Positions 45,605 through 57,359 of a DNA stretch of 64,000 nt are shown piece after piece. The first letter of the stretch is position 1, and the number at the start of each line of letters is the position of its first letter. This stretch comes from Garcia nutans (lineage: Eukaryota; Streptophyta; Magnoliopsida; Malpighiales; Euphorbiaceae). The notes beneath the pieces are model-generated. The model saw nothing but the letters and a program-made list of their open reading frames with translations. It searched no databases and was not told where the DNA came from. The DNA lies in the NCBI GenBank assembly GCA_947685225.1, contig CANTUV010000014.1:5394001-5458000 (forward strand). Direction: 5' to 3'. Made by a program: the position numbers and the translations under genes.

Positions 45605-47142
45605 GCTAAATAATTATAAAGTGTCTAAGATTTTACATATTATACTAGTCAATCATTATATTTTTAACATTTAATTTTTGTATCCCTTTATTTTCAAATA
45701 TTAAACTGTTTAGTCATTCTGCTAATATTTTTATCCTAAAAATTTAGTCAACTATTTTGATATTATAAAATAATTTATTTGTCATTTTTTATATATTTTT
45801 TTCTTTATTATTTATTAAATCATATTTATTTTTAATTTTATTTATATTTCTTACACATAATTTATTTTAATTTTATAAATATTATTTAAAAATAATTTTA
45901 AATAATATAAATAATATTTTTTATTATTTTGCAAACTGTAACGGACCCCACTTTTCACTAGCTGGGCTCGGCTTATAGCCCGATCTTTTCACCGTCCCAG
46001 TCTGCGGGGTCCGCCACAATACCGTTCACCTCACGGTTCTCGAGCAGTGATTTATTTATTTGGCCTCAAATGAGGTTGTCTCCCTCATTCGAACCCGCGA
46101 CCTCCTCCCTTAAGAGGGAACCTCATACTCGTTCAGCTCATGGTTTTCTCTTAAGGGAGGAGGTTGCGGGTTCGAATGAAGGAGGCGACCTCATTTGAGG
46201 CCAAATAAATAAATTACTGCTCGGGAACCGTAAGGTGAACGGGTGCTGTGGCGGATTTCCGCAGACTGGGACGATGAAAAGGCCGGGCTGTAAGCCGAGC
46301 CCAGCTAGTGAAAAGTGGGGTCCGTTACACAGACAATCCATTTATATCATTTGTTTTAATTTTATAGATATTATTAAAAAATAATTTCAAATAATATTAA
46401 TAATGTCTTTTATTATTTTACAGATGATCTATATATAAAATAAAATTAAAAATAAAATAAATTTAATAAATAACAAAGATAAATATTTTATATATACAAA
46501 TAAAAATATAATTATATATATTTATCTTTGTTATTTATTAAATTTATTTAATAAAAAATATTAAGTTTATCTTAACAAATAACTATATTAAGTTTATTAA
46601 GTTTATCTTTATTATTTATTAAGTTTATTTAATAAAAAATAGTAAGTTTATATTTAAAATAAAAAATATAATTATATATATTTATATTTGTTATTTATTA
46701 AGTTTATTTTATATATAAATCATCTGTAAAATAATAAAAAATATTATTAATATTATTTGAAATTATTTTTTAGTAATATCTATAAAATTAAAATAAATAA
46801 TATATATAAATTGTCTGTAAAATAATAAAAAAATATTATTTATATTATTTAAAATTATTTTTAAATAATATTTATAAAATTAAAGTAAATTATGTGTAAA
46901 AATATAAATAAAATTAAAAATAAGCATGACTTAATAAATAACAAAAAAAGAAATATATAAAGGAATGACAAATAAATTATTTTATAATATTAAAATAGTT
47001 GACTAATATTTTTAGAATAAAAATATTAAAAGACTAAACAGTTTAATATTTAAAAATATAAAAATATAAAAATTAAATATTAAAAATATAAAAACTGATT
47101 AATATAATATGTAAAACTTAAAGTATTTTATAATTATTTAGC
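45605..47142. mobile_element. Foldback element, arms about 500 bp, interrupted by a nested insert
   Basis: The left end GCTAAATAATTATAAA (45605-45620) is the reverse complement of the right end (47127-47142). The match continues along both arms, for example AAATATTAAACTGTTTAGTC, then TCAACTATTTT and AAAATAATTTATTTGTCATT, on the left as read and on the right in reverse complement. The left arm is split by the insert at 45937-46329 and resumes at 46330; the right arm runs without it from about 46640. Without the insert the element is about 1.14 kb. It has no coding frame. Long inverted arms suggest a MULE-type or foldback element. Flanking duplications are unclear. Confidence 0.8.
45937..46329. 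mobile_element. 393-bp GC-rich palindromic element nested in the foldback
   Basis: The ends TGTAACGGACCCCAC and GTGGGGTCCGTTACA are perfect inverted repeats. The arms are about 183 bp each, clearly similar but with several substitutions, around a loop of about 26 bp at 46121-46146. Both arms carry GCGGGTTCGAATGA (box B-like). On the minus strand the loop reads TGAGCTGAACGAGTATGAGG, like box A, so the unit looks like two SINE-like sequences head to head. The flanks CAAAC (45932-45936) and CAGAC (46330-46334) form a 5-bp target duplication with one mismatch, confirmed by the uninterrupted opposite arm, which reads TTTTACAGACAAT in reverse complement. Confidence 0.85.
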
Positions 47143-48549
47143 CTAATTAAAATATGAAAGGTAGATGTGAGTACTAAAAGTTAAAGAACTGATAAAATGT
47201 AAAACAGAAAAAAAAAAAAAAGCCGTCCCTTAAAAAAAAAAAAAAAAAGGAGTAGTTGTGAGTATAATAGACTTCTGCCTTTCATTTGCTAATGTTATGA
47301 GTCTAACAAGTCACCCATTTATATTTTATATGTATCTTAAAACACACTAAATAAAAGTTTAATAAAAAAATTTACTCTTCTGTATATCTTTATAGTTCAA
47401 AAAATTAATCTTTGTAACTTTATAATTGCAGATGAGTACAAACGAGTGAATATGATTAAATGAGTTTAAATAATTTTAAATGTTTATTTTTTTTAAACAA
47501 ATTCAAATTTAAGTATTTATATACTTACTGCTAGATTATATTTTGGCGTATTTAGAATTTTTTACTATTTTATTTCATATCAAATGTATCAAGTTTTTGA
47601 ATTAAATTAATTGAACCATGATCATAATAGGTTAATTTATTCAAATTTAAATCATAAATATAACAATAAATATATATCATTTAGATAATTAATTAAGAAT
47701 GGATTCTTCCTTCATTAAAATGTATAAATGTTTAAAAAAATTGTTGAAATTTAAAGTATTTTAAATTTTACCTAAAATTCAAATAAATTATTTATAAAAT
47801 TAAAAAAAAAGATTGTATTCAAAATGATTTTTATTTTTTTAGTTAACTTTTTAAAAAAAAAAATAAAAATATATTCAGTAATATTATTAAATTTATATTT
47901 TATTGATTAAATAAAAATTAAAATACATTAAATATAGAATTCATAAAATATAATTTTGAAAAGACATTTTATATAAATAAAACTATTTTTTAATATAAGA
48001 CATTTTATATCAATAAAATTATTTTTTAATATAAAAGGTTAGTTTAGTCTTTTTAATTTTTAATTTTAATAATTATAATATAATTTTTAAAAAATAAAAC
48101 AGATTTTTAAAAATATAAAACAAAAACTAAAAATAATTTTTTATTTAAAAAAATAATTAAAAAAAAAAACTTAAAATCTATGTGCTAAACCAACACGTCC
48201 TAAAGCTATCATTTAAGCTTCAATTTTTATATTTAAAGCATAGCAAAAGCAACAAATCAGAAGAAATGAAAAGACACATAGCGTTACTTCCACACCACTA
48301 CTAACAGCTTGCATTTTTCTCGTATTACAAGGTCCCACTCTCACGCGCAATTAACAGCTAGCCAATACAGATTCACACAACGCCTCTCCTTTCCTCTCTA
48401 TTTCTCTTCTCTTTTTTTAGAATTAACCCAACCTAACGCGTCTTTCTTAACCCATTAAAATAACATAAACCCAAAGCCAATAACAAATTCCCCACAATTT
48501 CCACACACATTTTCACAAACAGTTACAATACATTTAATACACTTCTCCT

Positions 48550-48555
48550 TTGACC
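48550..48555 (+). promoter_or_regulatory. W-box (WRKY site) near the TATA box
   Basis: TTGACC within CTTTGACCCG, about 20 bp upstream of the TATA box. It matches the W-box core TTGAC(C/T) bound by WRKY factors. Single short motif; position favours function. Confidence 0.45.
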
Positions 48556-48575
48556 CGCCACACCCTTTCCTTTAT

Positions 48576-48583
48576 TATATAAA
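48576..48583 (+). promoter_or_regulatory. TATA box of the PADRE gene
   Basis: TATATAAA in a C/T-rich setting. It would place the start of transcription near 48610 and give a 5' UTR of about 140 bp with CT-rich content. Confidence 0.7.
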
Positions 48584-48753
48584 CTTCACATTCTTTCTCA
48601 ACGAACTCTTAACCAAAACTCATAGCCAATTCTTCCTTTTCTTTTTCAGTTTTCTTTCCCTTTATATAATTTCCACTGATACTTGAATTTGAAATTATTT
48701 AAGTTTTCTTCAGAGAGGTTCACAAAATCTGACTCTTTCTTGATTTCTTGATA

Positions 48754-49326
48754 ATGGGTAATTACATTTCTTGCACTTTAGCTACTCCTTTGATCAAGAA
48801 TTCTAAAGCAGCCAGAGTTGTTCTTCCCAGCGGCGAAGTAAGGCAATTTCGCGAGCCGATTAAAGCTGCAGAGCTTATGTTTGAATGTCCTAATTTCTTC
48901 TTAGTAAATTCACAATCTCTTCATATTGGTAGGAGATTCTCGGCGCTTAGTGCCGATGAAGAAGTGGAATATGGGAATGTTTATATTATGTTTCCGATGA
49001 AGAGAGTAAATTCTGTTGTTACTGCTGCTGATATGGCTGCCCTTTTCATGGCTGCAAATTCTGCAGCTAAAAGAATTTCCGGCGGGACGAATAACAACCA
49101 CAATAATAATAAGGGAAGAATCTCGCCGGAATCAGGCGGTGATGTTAATGTTGATGAAAATTCGCAGATGGGTAATGAAGATGGAGACGGAAATTCACCA
49201 AGATTGATGAGTTCTGAAGAAATTGAGGTGTTTCCATTGGCAGAATATAAGTATAGATTATCTGCTTGTAGATCAAGAAAACCTATGCTAGAAACTATAA
49301 AAGAAGAACCGGTTCGTTCAAGATAA
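48754..49326 (+). CDS. PADRE (DUF4228) protein, 190 aa, single exon
   Basis: PADRE/DUF4228 proteins are plant-specific, with one structured N-terminal domain and a disordered tail; many respond to pathogens, abiotic stress or cadmium, and their biochemistry is unknown. The start MGNYISC carries an N-myristoylation signal (Gly2) with a nearby Cys7 that could be palmitoylated, so membrane attachment is likely. Landmarks are ARVVLPSGEVRQFREPIKAA, then AAELMFECPNFFLVNSQSL and GRRFSALSADEEVEYGNVYI followed by MFPMKR. A Asn/His-rich and acidic disordered stretch lies at about residues 110-150. The tail is basic, with YRLSACRSRKPMLETIKEEP, as in family members. The ATG at 48754 is chosen because it gives the MGN start. 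The gene is intronless and complete. Confidence 0.9.
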   Translation: MGNYISCTLATPLIKNSKAARVVLPSGEVRQFREPIKAAELMFECPNFFLVNSQSLHIGRRFSALSADEEVEYGNVYIMFPMKRVNSVVTAADMAALFMAANSAAKRISGGTNNNHNNNKGRISPESGGDVNVDENSQMGNEDGDGNSPRLMSSEEIEVFPLAEYKYRLSACRSRKPMLETIKEEPVRSR

Positions 49327-49516
49327 TTAAAGATAGATTTGATTTGTTTGAATTGTGTAGAGAATTAATTAATAACTTGCCTCTTTATTTGGGTGTCTTG
49401 AATATCTTTCTGCTCCCTGTTTTCTTTCATATTTTCTAGCAAAACAGAGAGTTTAATTTCTGGGTGATTCATTGAATGTATGTGGTGGGTATTCACCAAT
49501 TAATTAATTTATACAT

Positions 49517-49547
<31 letters not shown>

Positions 49548-52430
49548 ACACTTATGAATGGTATAAGAACTAATTCATGCCTGTTCAGGGGAAAAAAATT
49601 GATTGCTGTATTGAAAAATTAAACTCATTAACTTTTATCACCATGGATTATGGTTGCGAGTTGTTTTTTTTGAATATTATATTGAGAAAGAGAGGTTAAT
49701 TGATTATGAATTGATTAAGGAAATGTGCATTTGTTGTAGGGCGAAGTCAAAATTTACAATGAAGAGGGGCAAAAAAAATTTCTCTTTAAATTTTAGTCTT
49801 TTATTCTTTTTATTTTTATTTTGTTGCTACCATTCATATATAATTTTTATTTTATAAATTTATAAATTTATTATTATATTATATTTATCTATCAAAAAAA
49901 TAATTAAATTTATTAAAAAAATATTAATATATTTATATATATATATATTTCTAAATTTATCTAATGATACATAAAAATAAATAAAAGATAAAAAATATTG
50001 AATTATGAATAATCTTTTAATAAATAATTGAAGTTAAAATTATCATATAATAATATAGAAGTAAAAATAATAAAATTAAAATCTTAAACAAAAGAAATTT
50101 ACAAAAGGAAAACAAAAATAGATTTAAAAATATTAAAGATTTTAAATTTATATTTTTTTTATTTTTTATTCTTTTTATTGCACTTTAATTTTTTTTTAGT
50201 TATTTTTTTTTGAAATTCTTCTTAATCTTTTTAATTCATTGAATGAGTTTAAATTAATTTAATTGAAGAATTTATCTTTTTTTAAATTTTTTTTCTTCCT
50301 CTTTTTTGCATTTGAAAATATCAATTTTTTTCTTCCATTTGTTTAGAAGAAAAATACTGCTTAGAAAAAAAAATATTTATTAGAATTTATTTTTATTTTT
50401 CTTCTATAAGCTAAATTTTAAGAGGGATAAATAAAAAATTTTAAATTTTTAATAAATTTTAAAATATATAAATATATATTATTTTAAAAAAAAAAAGTGC
50501 AGCTGCCCTCTTCTACAATACATAGCCTCGCCATTGTTGTTAGGTCAGGTTTGTACGCTATTCTAATGATGTTATTCTGCTATGATATTAAACAGAATTA
50601 TTTGAAAAATATTACTATAGTATTGTATTTTTTTAAGTGTGTAAAAATATTTAATTGATTTTTATTTCAAACTCAAACTCGACCTTTTTAAAAGTTGCCT
50701 AATAATTCTAGATTATTATTCAAGAGAGTCTGCTTCTCCAATACATATTATTGATAAAAAAAATAATAATAAATTCATGCTCATAGACTTCTAAATTTAA
50801 AGGGCTAACGCCTTTTGGATTCTTTAAACTTTACGTTATTTGTCTATTGAGTCTCTAAAGTTTTATTTGTCCATATTGAGTTCTTAAATTTTTACCTTTT
50901 TTCATATTCAGAACTTTTTGCATGGTAAAAATAAAATTGATGAGATATTATATAACATTAATGTATTATAAGTTAGTAAAATGTTATATTAATTTTTAAA
51001 AATTATAAAATAAAATTTAAAAAAATTAAGGATGCAGAAATAAAATTTTCCTTTTCTTATAACTTCAATAATTCTATAACAGAAAATTAGTATAATTTTT
51101 CAAATGTTTTTAAACTATTATTATACAATTTTTTTATCAGTTTTATTTTTATCATTAAAAAAATTTTAATATGAAAAAATTTAAAAAAAAAATTGAAAGA
51201 TTCAATTTGAACAAATAAAACTTTATATGTTTAATAAATAAAATATAATAGTGAGTTAAAGGAGGGCTGGAGAATTGAGTTCATTATAAATTAAATGTGG
51301 AAAAGAAGTTTCTGTTCATTTTATGATGTTAAATATTGTTATTAATTAAGGTGGCTAATTTTAATACTACAAAAGAATAGGTCAAGTTATAGAGGCTACA
51401 AATTGTAATTGCCGAGCAATAACCAATAGTTTGACTTTTCCTTTTTTTTTTTTTGGAAACTATGAATTGACATTATAATTTCTTCTTCGTCGGCCTAAAA
51501 TGTCGGCGGAATCCACGGTCAAGTTTAAGTTTTTAATACCAAAATTAGAAAAGATTGGAATCATACCATAATTTTACCTAAATAATCATTTACTCAAAAT
51601 AAAATTATAATTTTAATCATTCTTTTTTTAAAATAAAACTATTACATATATATATATATAAATTTAAACCAATTATTTATAATTGAGTAAATAAAATATA
51701 TATTCTCCATTCTATAAATATAAGCTTATTTTTTTATTATCTTAAATTATAGTCTATTTATTATTATAATAAATTAATTATTATGTAAATTCTCTATAAT
51801 ACTTTTATTTATTATTATTTATTAAATATCTCATAATAAAATAAAAATATAATAGAAAAAATCTATATAAATTTATATTTTTAATAAAAAAATAATTTAT
51901 ATTTCTTAATCATGATGAAATAAAAAGTGAGTCTTTCTTTATGAGACATATCAAGTAATATGTAGCAAACTTAAAACAAAAGATGTATTGATAAAAAAAA
52001 ATTATAATAATGACTATTGATTTAGTGTATAGTATAAATTTCATATAATATCTCTATATAAATTACTAAATCCAAAATATCTTATCAAAATAGCCATAAA
52101 TTAGCAAAATTAAATGCAGTTTGAGATACTTGAAATCACCCTTTTAAAATCCATTTATTTCATGAAAAAATATTATATCTTCAAAGATATTTAAAATAAT
52201 ATAAAAATTAATTTTTAGAAAAATTTACATTTTAATTTATATAGACTATAAAAACACATAAAAATTTTATATTCTATGATTTATTGTTAAATATGACAAA
52301 AACTATATAAATGATTGCCAAAATATGGTGGCTTTTGATGCTAGTCATCATCCATTTGTCACTCGCAGTATGAAATTGTGATTATTGGTGAATGATGAAT
52401 GATAAGTGTGAATCTATGTGTGCAAAAAAC
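49327..52430. other. 3' UTR and AT-rich intergenic DNA
   Basis: 49327-49550 is probably the PADRE 3' UTR and ends in an (AT)n tract at about 49523-49548. The rest is AT-rich with homopolymer runs; no gene is seen. Confidence 0.55.
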
Positions 52431-52840
52431 ACTTCTTCATCGAGTTGGAGTAAACCAAATGAGGGGTTGCTCCCTCCAGTCAAGACTCAAGATAAGGGAG
52501 GCATAGGCTTGATGATATTTGAGATAATTTATAGCTGCTTCTTCTCTACATACAGAAGAAACTCAATAGAGCAATTTATGCGGAAGCCATGGGAATAAGG
52601 GAAGCACTCAGTTGGATACGTGATGAAAACTGGACTAATATTATTCTAGAGTCAGATTCTTTAGTTGTCAAACTATTTTAACAGTCATCTACATCTCTTC
52701 TTTCTGTATAATTCTGAATGATTGTTATTCACTCATTCATCCTGATAAGAAAAATATGTTTAGTTTTATTATTAGATCTGCCAATTTAGTTGTTCATGCA
52801 TTAGTTGGAGCAGCACTTTCAGAGTCAATAAAGTTTTATC
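52431..52840 (+). pseudogene. RNase H-type fossil (retroelement or RVT_3 gene fragment)
   Basis: The plus strand shows, in shifting frames, SWSKPNEG, then DKGGIGLMIF, then AEAMGIREALSWIRDENW and NIILESDSLVVKLF, a stop, and FSFIIRSANLVVHALVGAAL. This order is that of plant reverse-transcriptase-like RNase H domains (W..P..G, GGIG, AEA..AL.WA, ESDS..VV, RSAN..AHALA). Frameshifts near 52580 and about 52685 and stops near 52680 mark it as dead. No start, intron structure or neighbouring RT was found, so it is either the tail of a decayed LINE or a gene fragment. Confidence 0.7.
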
Positions 52841-54461
52841 ATTTTAGTATAAAAAAAAAGTGTGAATCTATTTTGCCTTTTTTTTATGATTATAAATTTA
52901 TTAAAATTAAAATACTTTTGATTATCCTCAGTAATCTTAGTAGTGACTATTACTGATCTCTAATTTAATATTTGTATACATCATTATACATATATATATA
53001 TATATATATAGTTATATTGAGTTTTTCAAAATTGGAAAACTCTTTTTTCTTTTAAACAATAAAAAATAATATTTTTTTGAAAATGATTTAATTTCCTCTT
53101 TAATGAGTTTCTGTTCATCCATTTTTCCAAGCGGCCCCAACAGCTCATTTGAATCAATAATCAAGCCACTCATTATGATTTTTATCATTTCATATATGAG
53201 ATTTTTAATGAAATTAAAATTACAAAGAATCGTGAATGAGAATTAGTGAATCGGCGAATTAAATATGTCGCCGCTAATTCAATCGGCATAAATACTGGAG
53301 AAAGAGGAAGACAAAATTGCGGGAAGGACAAACACCAACATTCAAAATTAAACTAGAATCGATATCACAAATTGGATCTGAAATAGCAAAATTTTAAATC
53401 TGTGCAAAATCTTGTAAAAAAAACCCAGAAAATCATGAATTGCAAAATTTTCTTATCTATTTCACATCAGCTATTGTGACAACATAGTACGCAAAAGTTT
53501 CTTTATAAAATCATCCATTGAAAAGAGTAGAGGACATGTATGATATTGAATAAGATGTTTCAAGAGCTATGGAAGGGAAAAACAGAAGTTCTTTGGAAGG
53601 AAGCGGAAGAAAAAGAAGAAAGAAGAGGATGAAGGAAGAAGAATAGACAAGAAGGAAGAGGATATAATAAAAATTATTATTATACGATTTAACAATAACA
53701 TATTTTTAATTAAATAAAAAATTTATATCTATATCTATATTTTTTCATACTAAAATAAAATAAAATTAGTATATAATTTAAAAACCACATATATTTTTAA
53801 TTAGATATTAGATATATTTTTAATTTTTAATTTCTCATACTAAAATAGAGTAAAATTATCATATAACTTAATCCTAATATATTTTTTTATTAGATAATAA
53901 ATTTATATTTAAATTTATAATTTCTCATATTGTAAAATTTATTTTCTTTTAATATATTTCAATTCGATTCATTTAACACCATTTTACTGTTTTCATTATT
54001 TCATTTATCTTATTTCACGATTTAAAACGTATTTAAGATAGTGGTAGATGGTTCAAACTGTTTTATGATGATTATGACGATTATAATGGTTCAATTCGTT
54101 TCTATTTATTGTGATCAATTTTAATTCTGCAATTTAAAACACCGCTCTGACTTAATTTTTTACTTGTGTTTCCATGCTAGTCTCTGTTTTTTTTTTTGAG
54201 CCAAAGTGTTTATAAGATGCCTAACAATGATGAAAATAAATTTTATGAATTTTAGGTTAAAAGAAAAAAAAAAGGAAGAAAATTTTCGGACAAGATAAAT
54301 TTTTGTATTTTTTGTTAGCTTTAGTAGATGAAGATGAAGGTGAAGGATAGATAAGTAGAGAAGCATAGTACTGCTACTTGTGGTGCTTCAAGCCAAAAGA
54401 ATTGGGAAAGGAAGGAAAAGAAAAGTAAGAGCTCATGTGGCTTTTGAACATTTGAAAATAG
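52841..54461. other. AT-rich intergenic DNA
   Basis: (AT)n at about 52987-53011 and an A/G-rich block at 53570-53660 (AAGGAAGAAG-type). No supported coding frame. Confidence 0.5.
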
Positions 54462-54764
54462 GAAAAAAATATTTTGTAGCCTATGACTTTGATGATTTTT
54501 TGACATTAAAATTTTAAATTTAACTCTGGTGACATTTTAGCCCTCAAAATTTGCGATTCATAAAAGTTATACCATCAGCTAACAGAGTTGGCAAACCAAA
54601 TAAAGCATTTGGTTAGCTGAGGTGTCTCCGTTAGCCAATTCTATTAGCTGAAGACCTAATTTTTATAAATCGTAAATTTTAAAAGCTCAATGTTATTAAA
54701 ATTAAGTTTAGTGCCTTAATGTCAAAAAGCCACTAATTTCATAGACTATAAAATACATTTTTTC
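54462..54764. repeat. 300-bp foldback repeat
   Basis: Two arms of about 130 bp are inverted relative to each other: left GACATTTTAGCCCTCAAAAT, then TTGCGATTCATAAAAGTTAT; right, in reverse complement, AACATTGAGCTTTTAAAATT and TACGATTTATAAAAATTA. Outer ends pair as GAAAAAAATATTTTGTAGCC with its mirror near 54750. The loop is about 40 bp near 54595-54640. Non-coding; MITE-like. No target duplication was identified. Confidence 0.65.
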
Positions 54765-56818
54765 TTGAAAATATTAAGTTCATAAACTCCAAAATGCGTT
54801 TTTTCTTGAAAATATTAAGTTGGTATCATGGCATGCCACCCTTAGCTTTTTTTTAATGGTTCTAATGCAAATTAGCCTGAAAGATTTAAATGAATGTTAC
54901 AAAATTTTCAATGATATCTAAGTATCATTTTGAAATTGGAGTACCATAATGAGTTTAGTTGAATCTGAAAACCATGAATAAAGAAAATTTAATCACAAAT
55001 TAAATCTTGGACTTTTATACTTCTTTACTATTTGAGTAGTCTTCATTAAAATTCATTTGGAGATTTTAGGTTTTGAAAAATTTATTTATAGATTGAATTA
55101 AGTAAAAAGGGCATTTAAAGTTGAGTTGAAGAGGGAAAAAGAGAAAGAAGCATACAAATAAATAGAGAGAAGAAGTAGGAATACAAAATGAAAAGTATAG
55201 TTTGCCAACTAACCACTCATGATTTAACTATATTATACCATATTATCTTTTCAAACATAATAAATATTATTTACAATATCATTTTATAATACTACCAGTC
55301 ATTCAAATAAAATATAAGAGAGAAAAAACTTTTTTATTTTGTTACTAAAATTAGGGTAATATTGCAGACATTTTAAAAATAGAATAATATGATAAAATGG
55401 GGTAAATTTATAAAAGATCTCACAATTTGAGATAAATCAACCTATTGTACCTAAACTTACTTGGATTGTTCTTTGAGATGGCTTAAGAAAATACTTCAAT
55501 ATGCCAAATACACAAACAAATGTTGGCTTATTGTAGTCTAATAACATACCATTCTGCAGCCAGCTTTGGAGTGATAACTTGAAGACTAACCTATACAATT
55601 AATTATAAGGGTTAATATTTTGGTATTATAATAAGGGTTGTATATATAATTTTTTATATACAAATTTTAATAATTTTTAACCATTTATATATATAATTAT
55701 AAAAAATTATATAAATAACATCAGTCTTAATTTATCCAACTTGTGAATGTAGATATTAATAAAAACATCTACTTGAAAATATGTGTTTATTATGTGTTTC
55801 TGTTACATTGGTTAAATTTATACACTTAGTATACGCAGGTATTGTCAAATAAATACATATACAATTTCCAGAATGACACGTGCATCCAAAATTAAGGGAA
55901 TAATATACATATTCATATATTTTTATTAGTTATATATAGAAGAGAAGAGCACATAAAAAATTAAAACCCGAAATCTAAATAGAAACAACACGCGCTCTTG
56001 ACCATCTAGCTATATTTTGGTGGTTAAAAAAATAATATTTAACTATTGCATTTTTACTAAAATTTGATATAAATATGAAATTGTTGGTCACTTTTGCAAA
56101 TTCAAATTTTAATTGGATATTTTGTTTTTACATGGTTTATCCAAATTAAAAAAAAATCAAGAAGAAATTAAAAATAAAAATTAAGAATTCAACATGAATA
56201 TTCTATTAATTTTTTAATTTTTATAAAGACCAGTACTCAAAAGCATATTTCTCAATGCGTAGATAGATGTGAGAGTGAGTTCTTTGAATCTCTGCGAGTC
56301 ACAACTACAAATATTTTAATAAACACACAAATTTATTTAAATATATTCCCTATTAAACAGATAATATATATATATATATATATATATGTGTGTATGCATG
56401 TATATATATATAACTTGAAATTTCTGTTATGAGGTTGAGACTCTAATTAAATTTAATTAAGGATTTGAGATGATCACTCTGACACAAGGAAGGGAAGTAG
56501 TTTCAAGTGTTCTTTTATTATTAATTTTCTTTTTTTCTTCTTTCTTTTCTCGTTATCTAATGAAAAGAGATCAAGTATTAAAAAGGACTAATATAAGAAG
56601 TTTAGGCTAATATTATACATTACCTATTATCAAAAAGTGTCTTAGTAAATATTCATAACTATATCTGATTGTTGTAATGCGAATTATAATTTTTTTTATT
56701 AACTTAATTAAAAAATTAAGAATAACCATTAATTACCCTCTAGCCAGTTTCAGAATAAATCTAGAATTGCTATATATCACCCAAAAAAAAATTATTCAAG
56801 GGATATATAAATTAATAA
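54765..56818. other. AT-rich intergenic DNA with a tRNA-like remnant
   Basis: A direct repeat TTTTTTCTTGAAAATATTAA occurs at about 54758 and 54799. A minus-strand tRNA-like remnant lies at about 55960-56015 and an (AT)n tract at about 56362-56402. No gene seen. Confidence 0.5.
55960..56015 (-). repeat. tRNA-like SINE remnant
   Basis: On the minus strand TAGCTAGATGGTCAAGAGCG resembles box A of a tRNA-like SINE and GATTTCGGGTTTTAA a decayed box B. No conserved body is seen. Confidence 0.4.
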
Positions 56819-57359
56819 TTAGTAGCTGATATGAACAAGAAGAGAAACAAGAAATAAGCAAAGAGAACCACTAAGAAAAACAAGTCCAAGTGCAGAAATA
56901 GCAAAACCGAGAGCCTCACAGCACTCACTTAACATATTAAATTTCTTGTGTTTGAGATCATAACCAGACCCATAATTCCATTCATTTTTATTATTATAAT
57001 TATTAAGATTTTTGCAATAACATTTATCCAATCTCTCCTTCACCTTCATTTCTGCTATTCTCTCTCTTAGAATTCCCATGTTTGAGTCCACGATATTTGC
57101 AGATGTTCCTGCCACAAATTTTTTAAAAAAAAGGGATCATCAAATAATAAAATTATTTAAGCTCTATCATATATAATTAATCTAAGTATGTTATAAATAA
57201 ATATATACCATCATCACTAAAGCTTTGGGATCTCACTTGAGGGTATTTAATTTCCTTGAGCCTGCAACAATTATTAGGAAGGTTTAAGCTGCAAGAAGAT
57301 GATAGAAAGGAAGCCATACTAATTTGTTTTTGGTTGCTACTTTGGAGGTGTTTCCACAT
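56819..57359 (-). CDS. Unrecognised small single-span membrane protein, 146 aa, 2 exons
   Basis: Exons 57359-57209 and 57108-56819 join in phase across a 100-bp GT-AG intron (441 bp). The N-terminal part (residues about 15-50) is Ser/Cys-rich with SFLSSSCSLNLPNNCCRLKE and a possible phosphosite RSQSFSDD. The middle is charged and probably helical (GILRERIAEMKVKERLDKCY), followed by an Asn-rich linker. Residues about 112-142 form one hydrophobic segment (ALGFAISALGLVFLSGSLCL...), and the protein ends LVHISY, so it is likely tail-anchored. I think similar small proteins occur in other flowering plants, but I cannot name the family or function. The start could also be the second Met (residue 15, MASFLSSS). 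Confidence 0.65.

Larger units (their letters stand above)
47143..48753. other. AT-rich DNA and promoter of the PADRE gene
   Basis: 47143-48200 is A/T-rich with homopolymers near 47210-47250 and a short direct repeat (GACATTTTATAT) near 47965 and 47998. 48200-48753 is less AT-rich and pyrimidine-rich, typical of a plant promoter plus 5' UTR, with a W-box and TATA box annotated separately. Confidence 0.6.

Noticed and set aside
46138..46341. Minus-strand frame in the GC-rich palindrome
   Set aside because: Open only because the palindrome is GC-rich; no homology, and the mirrored arm is not open.
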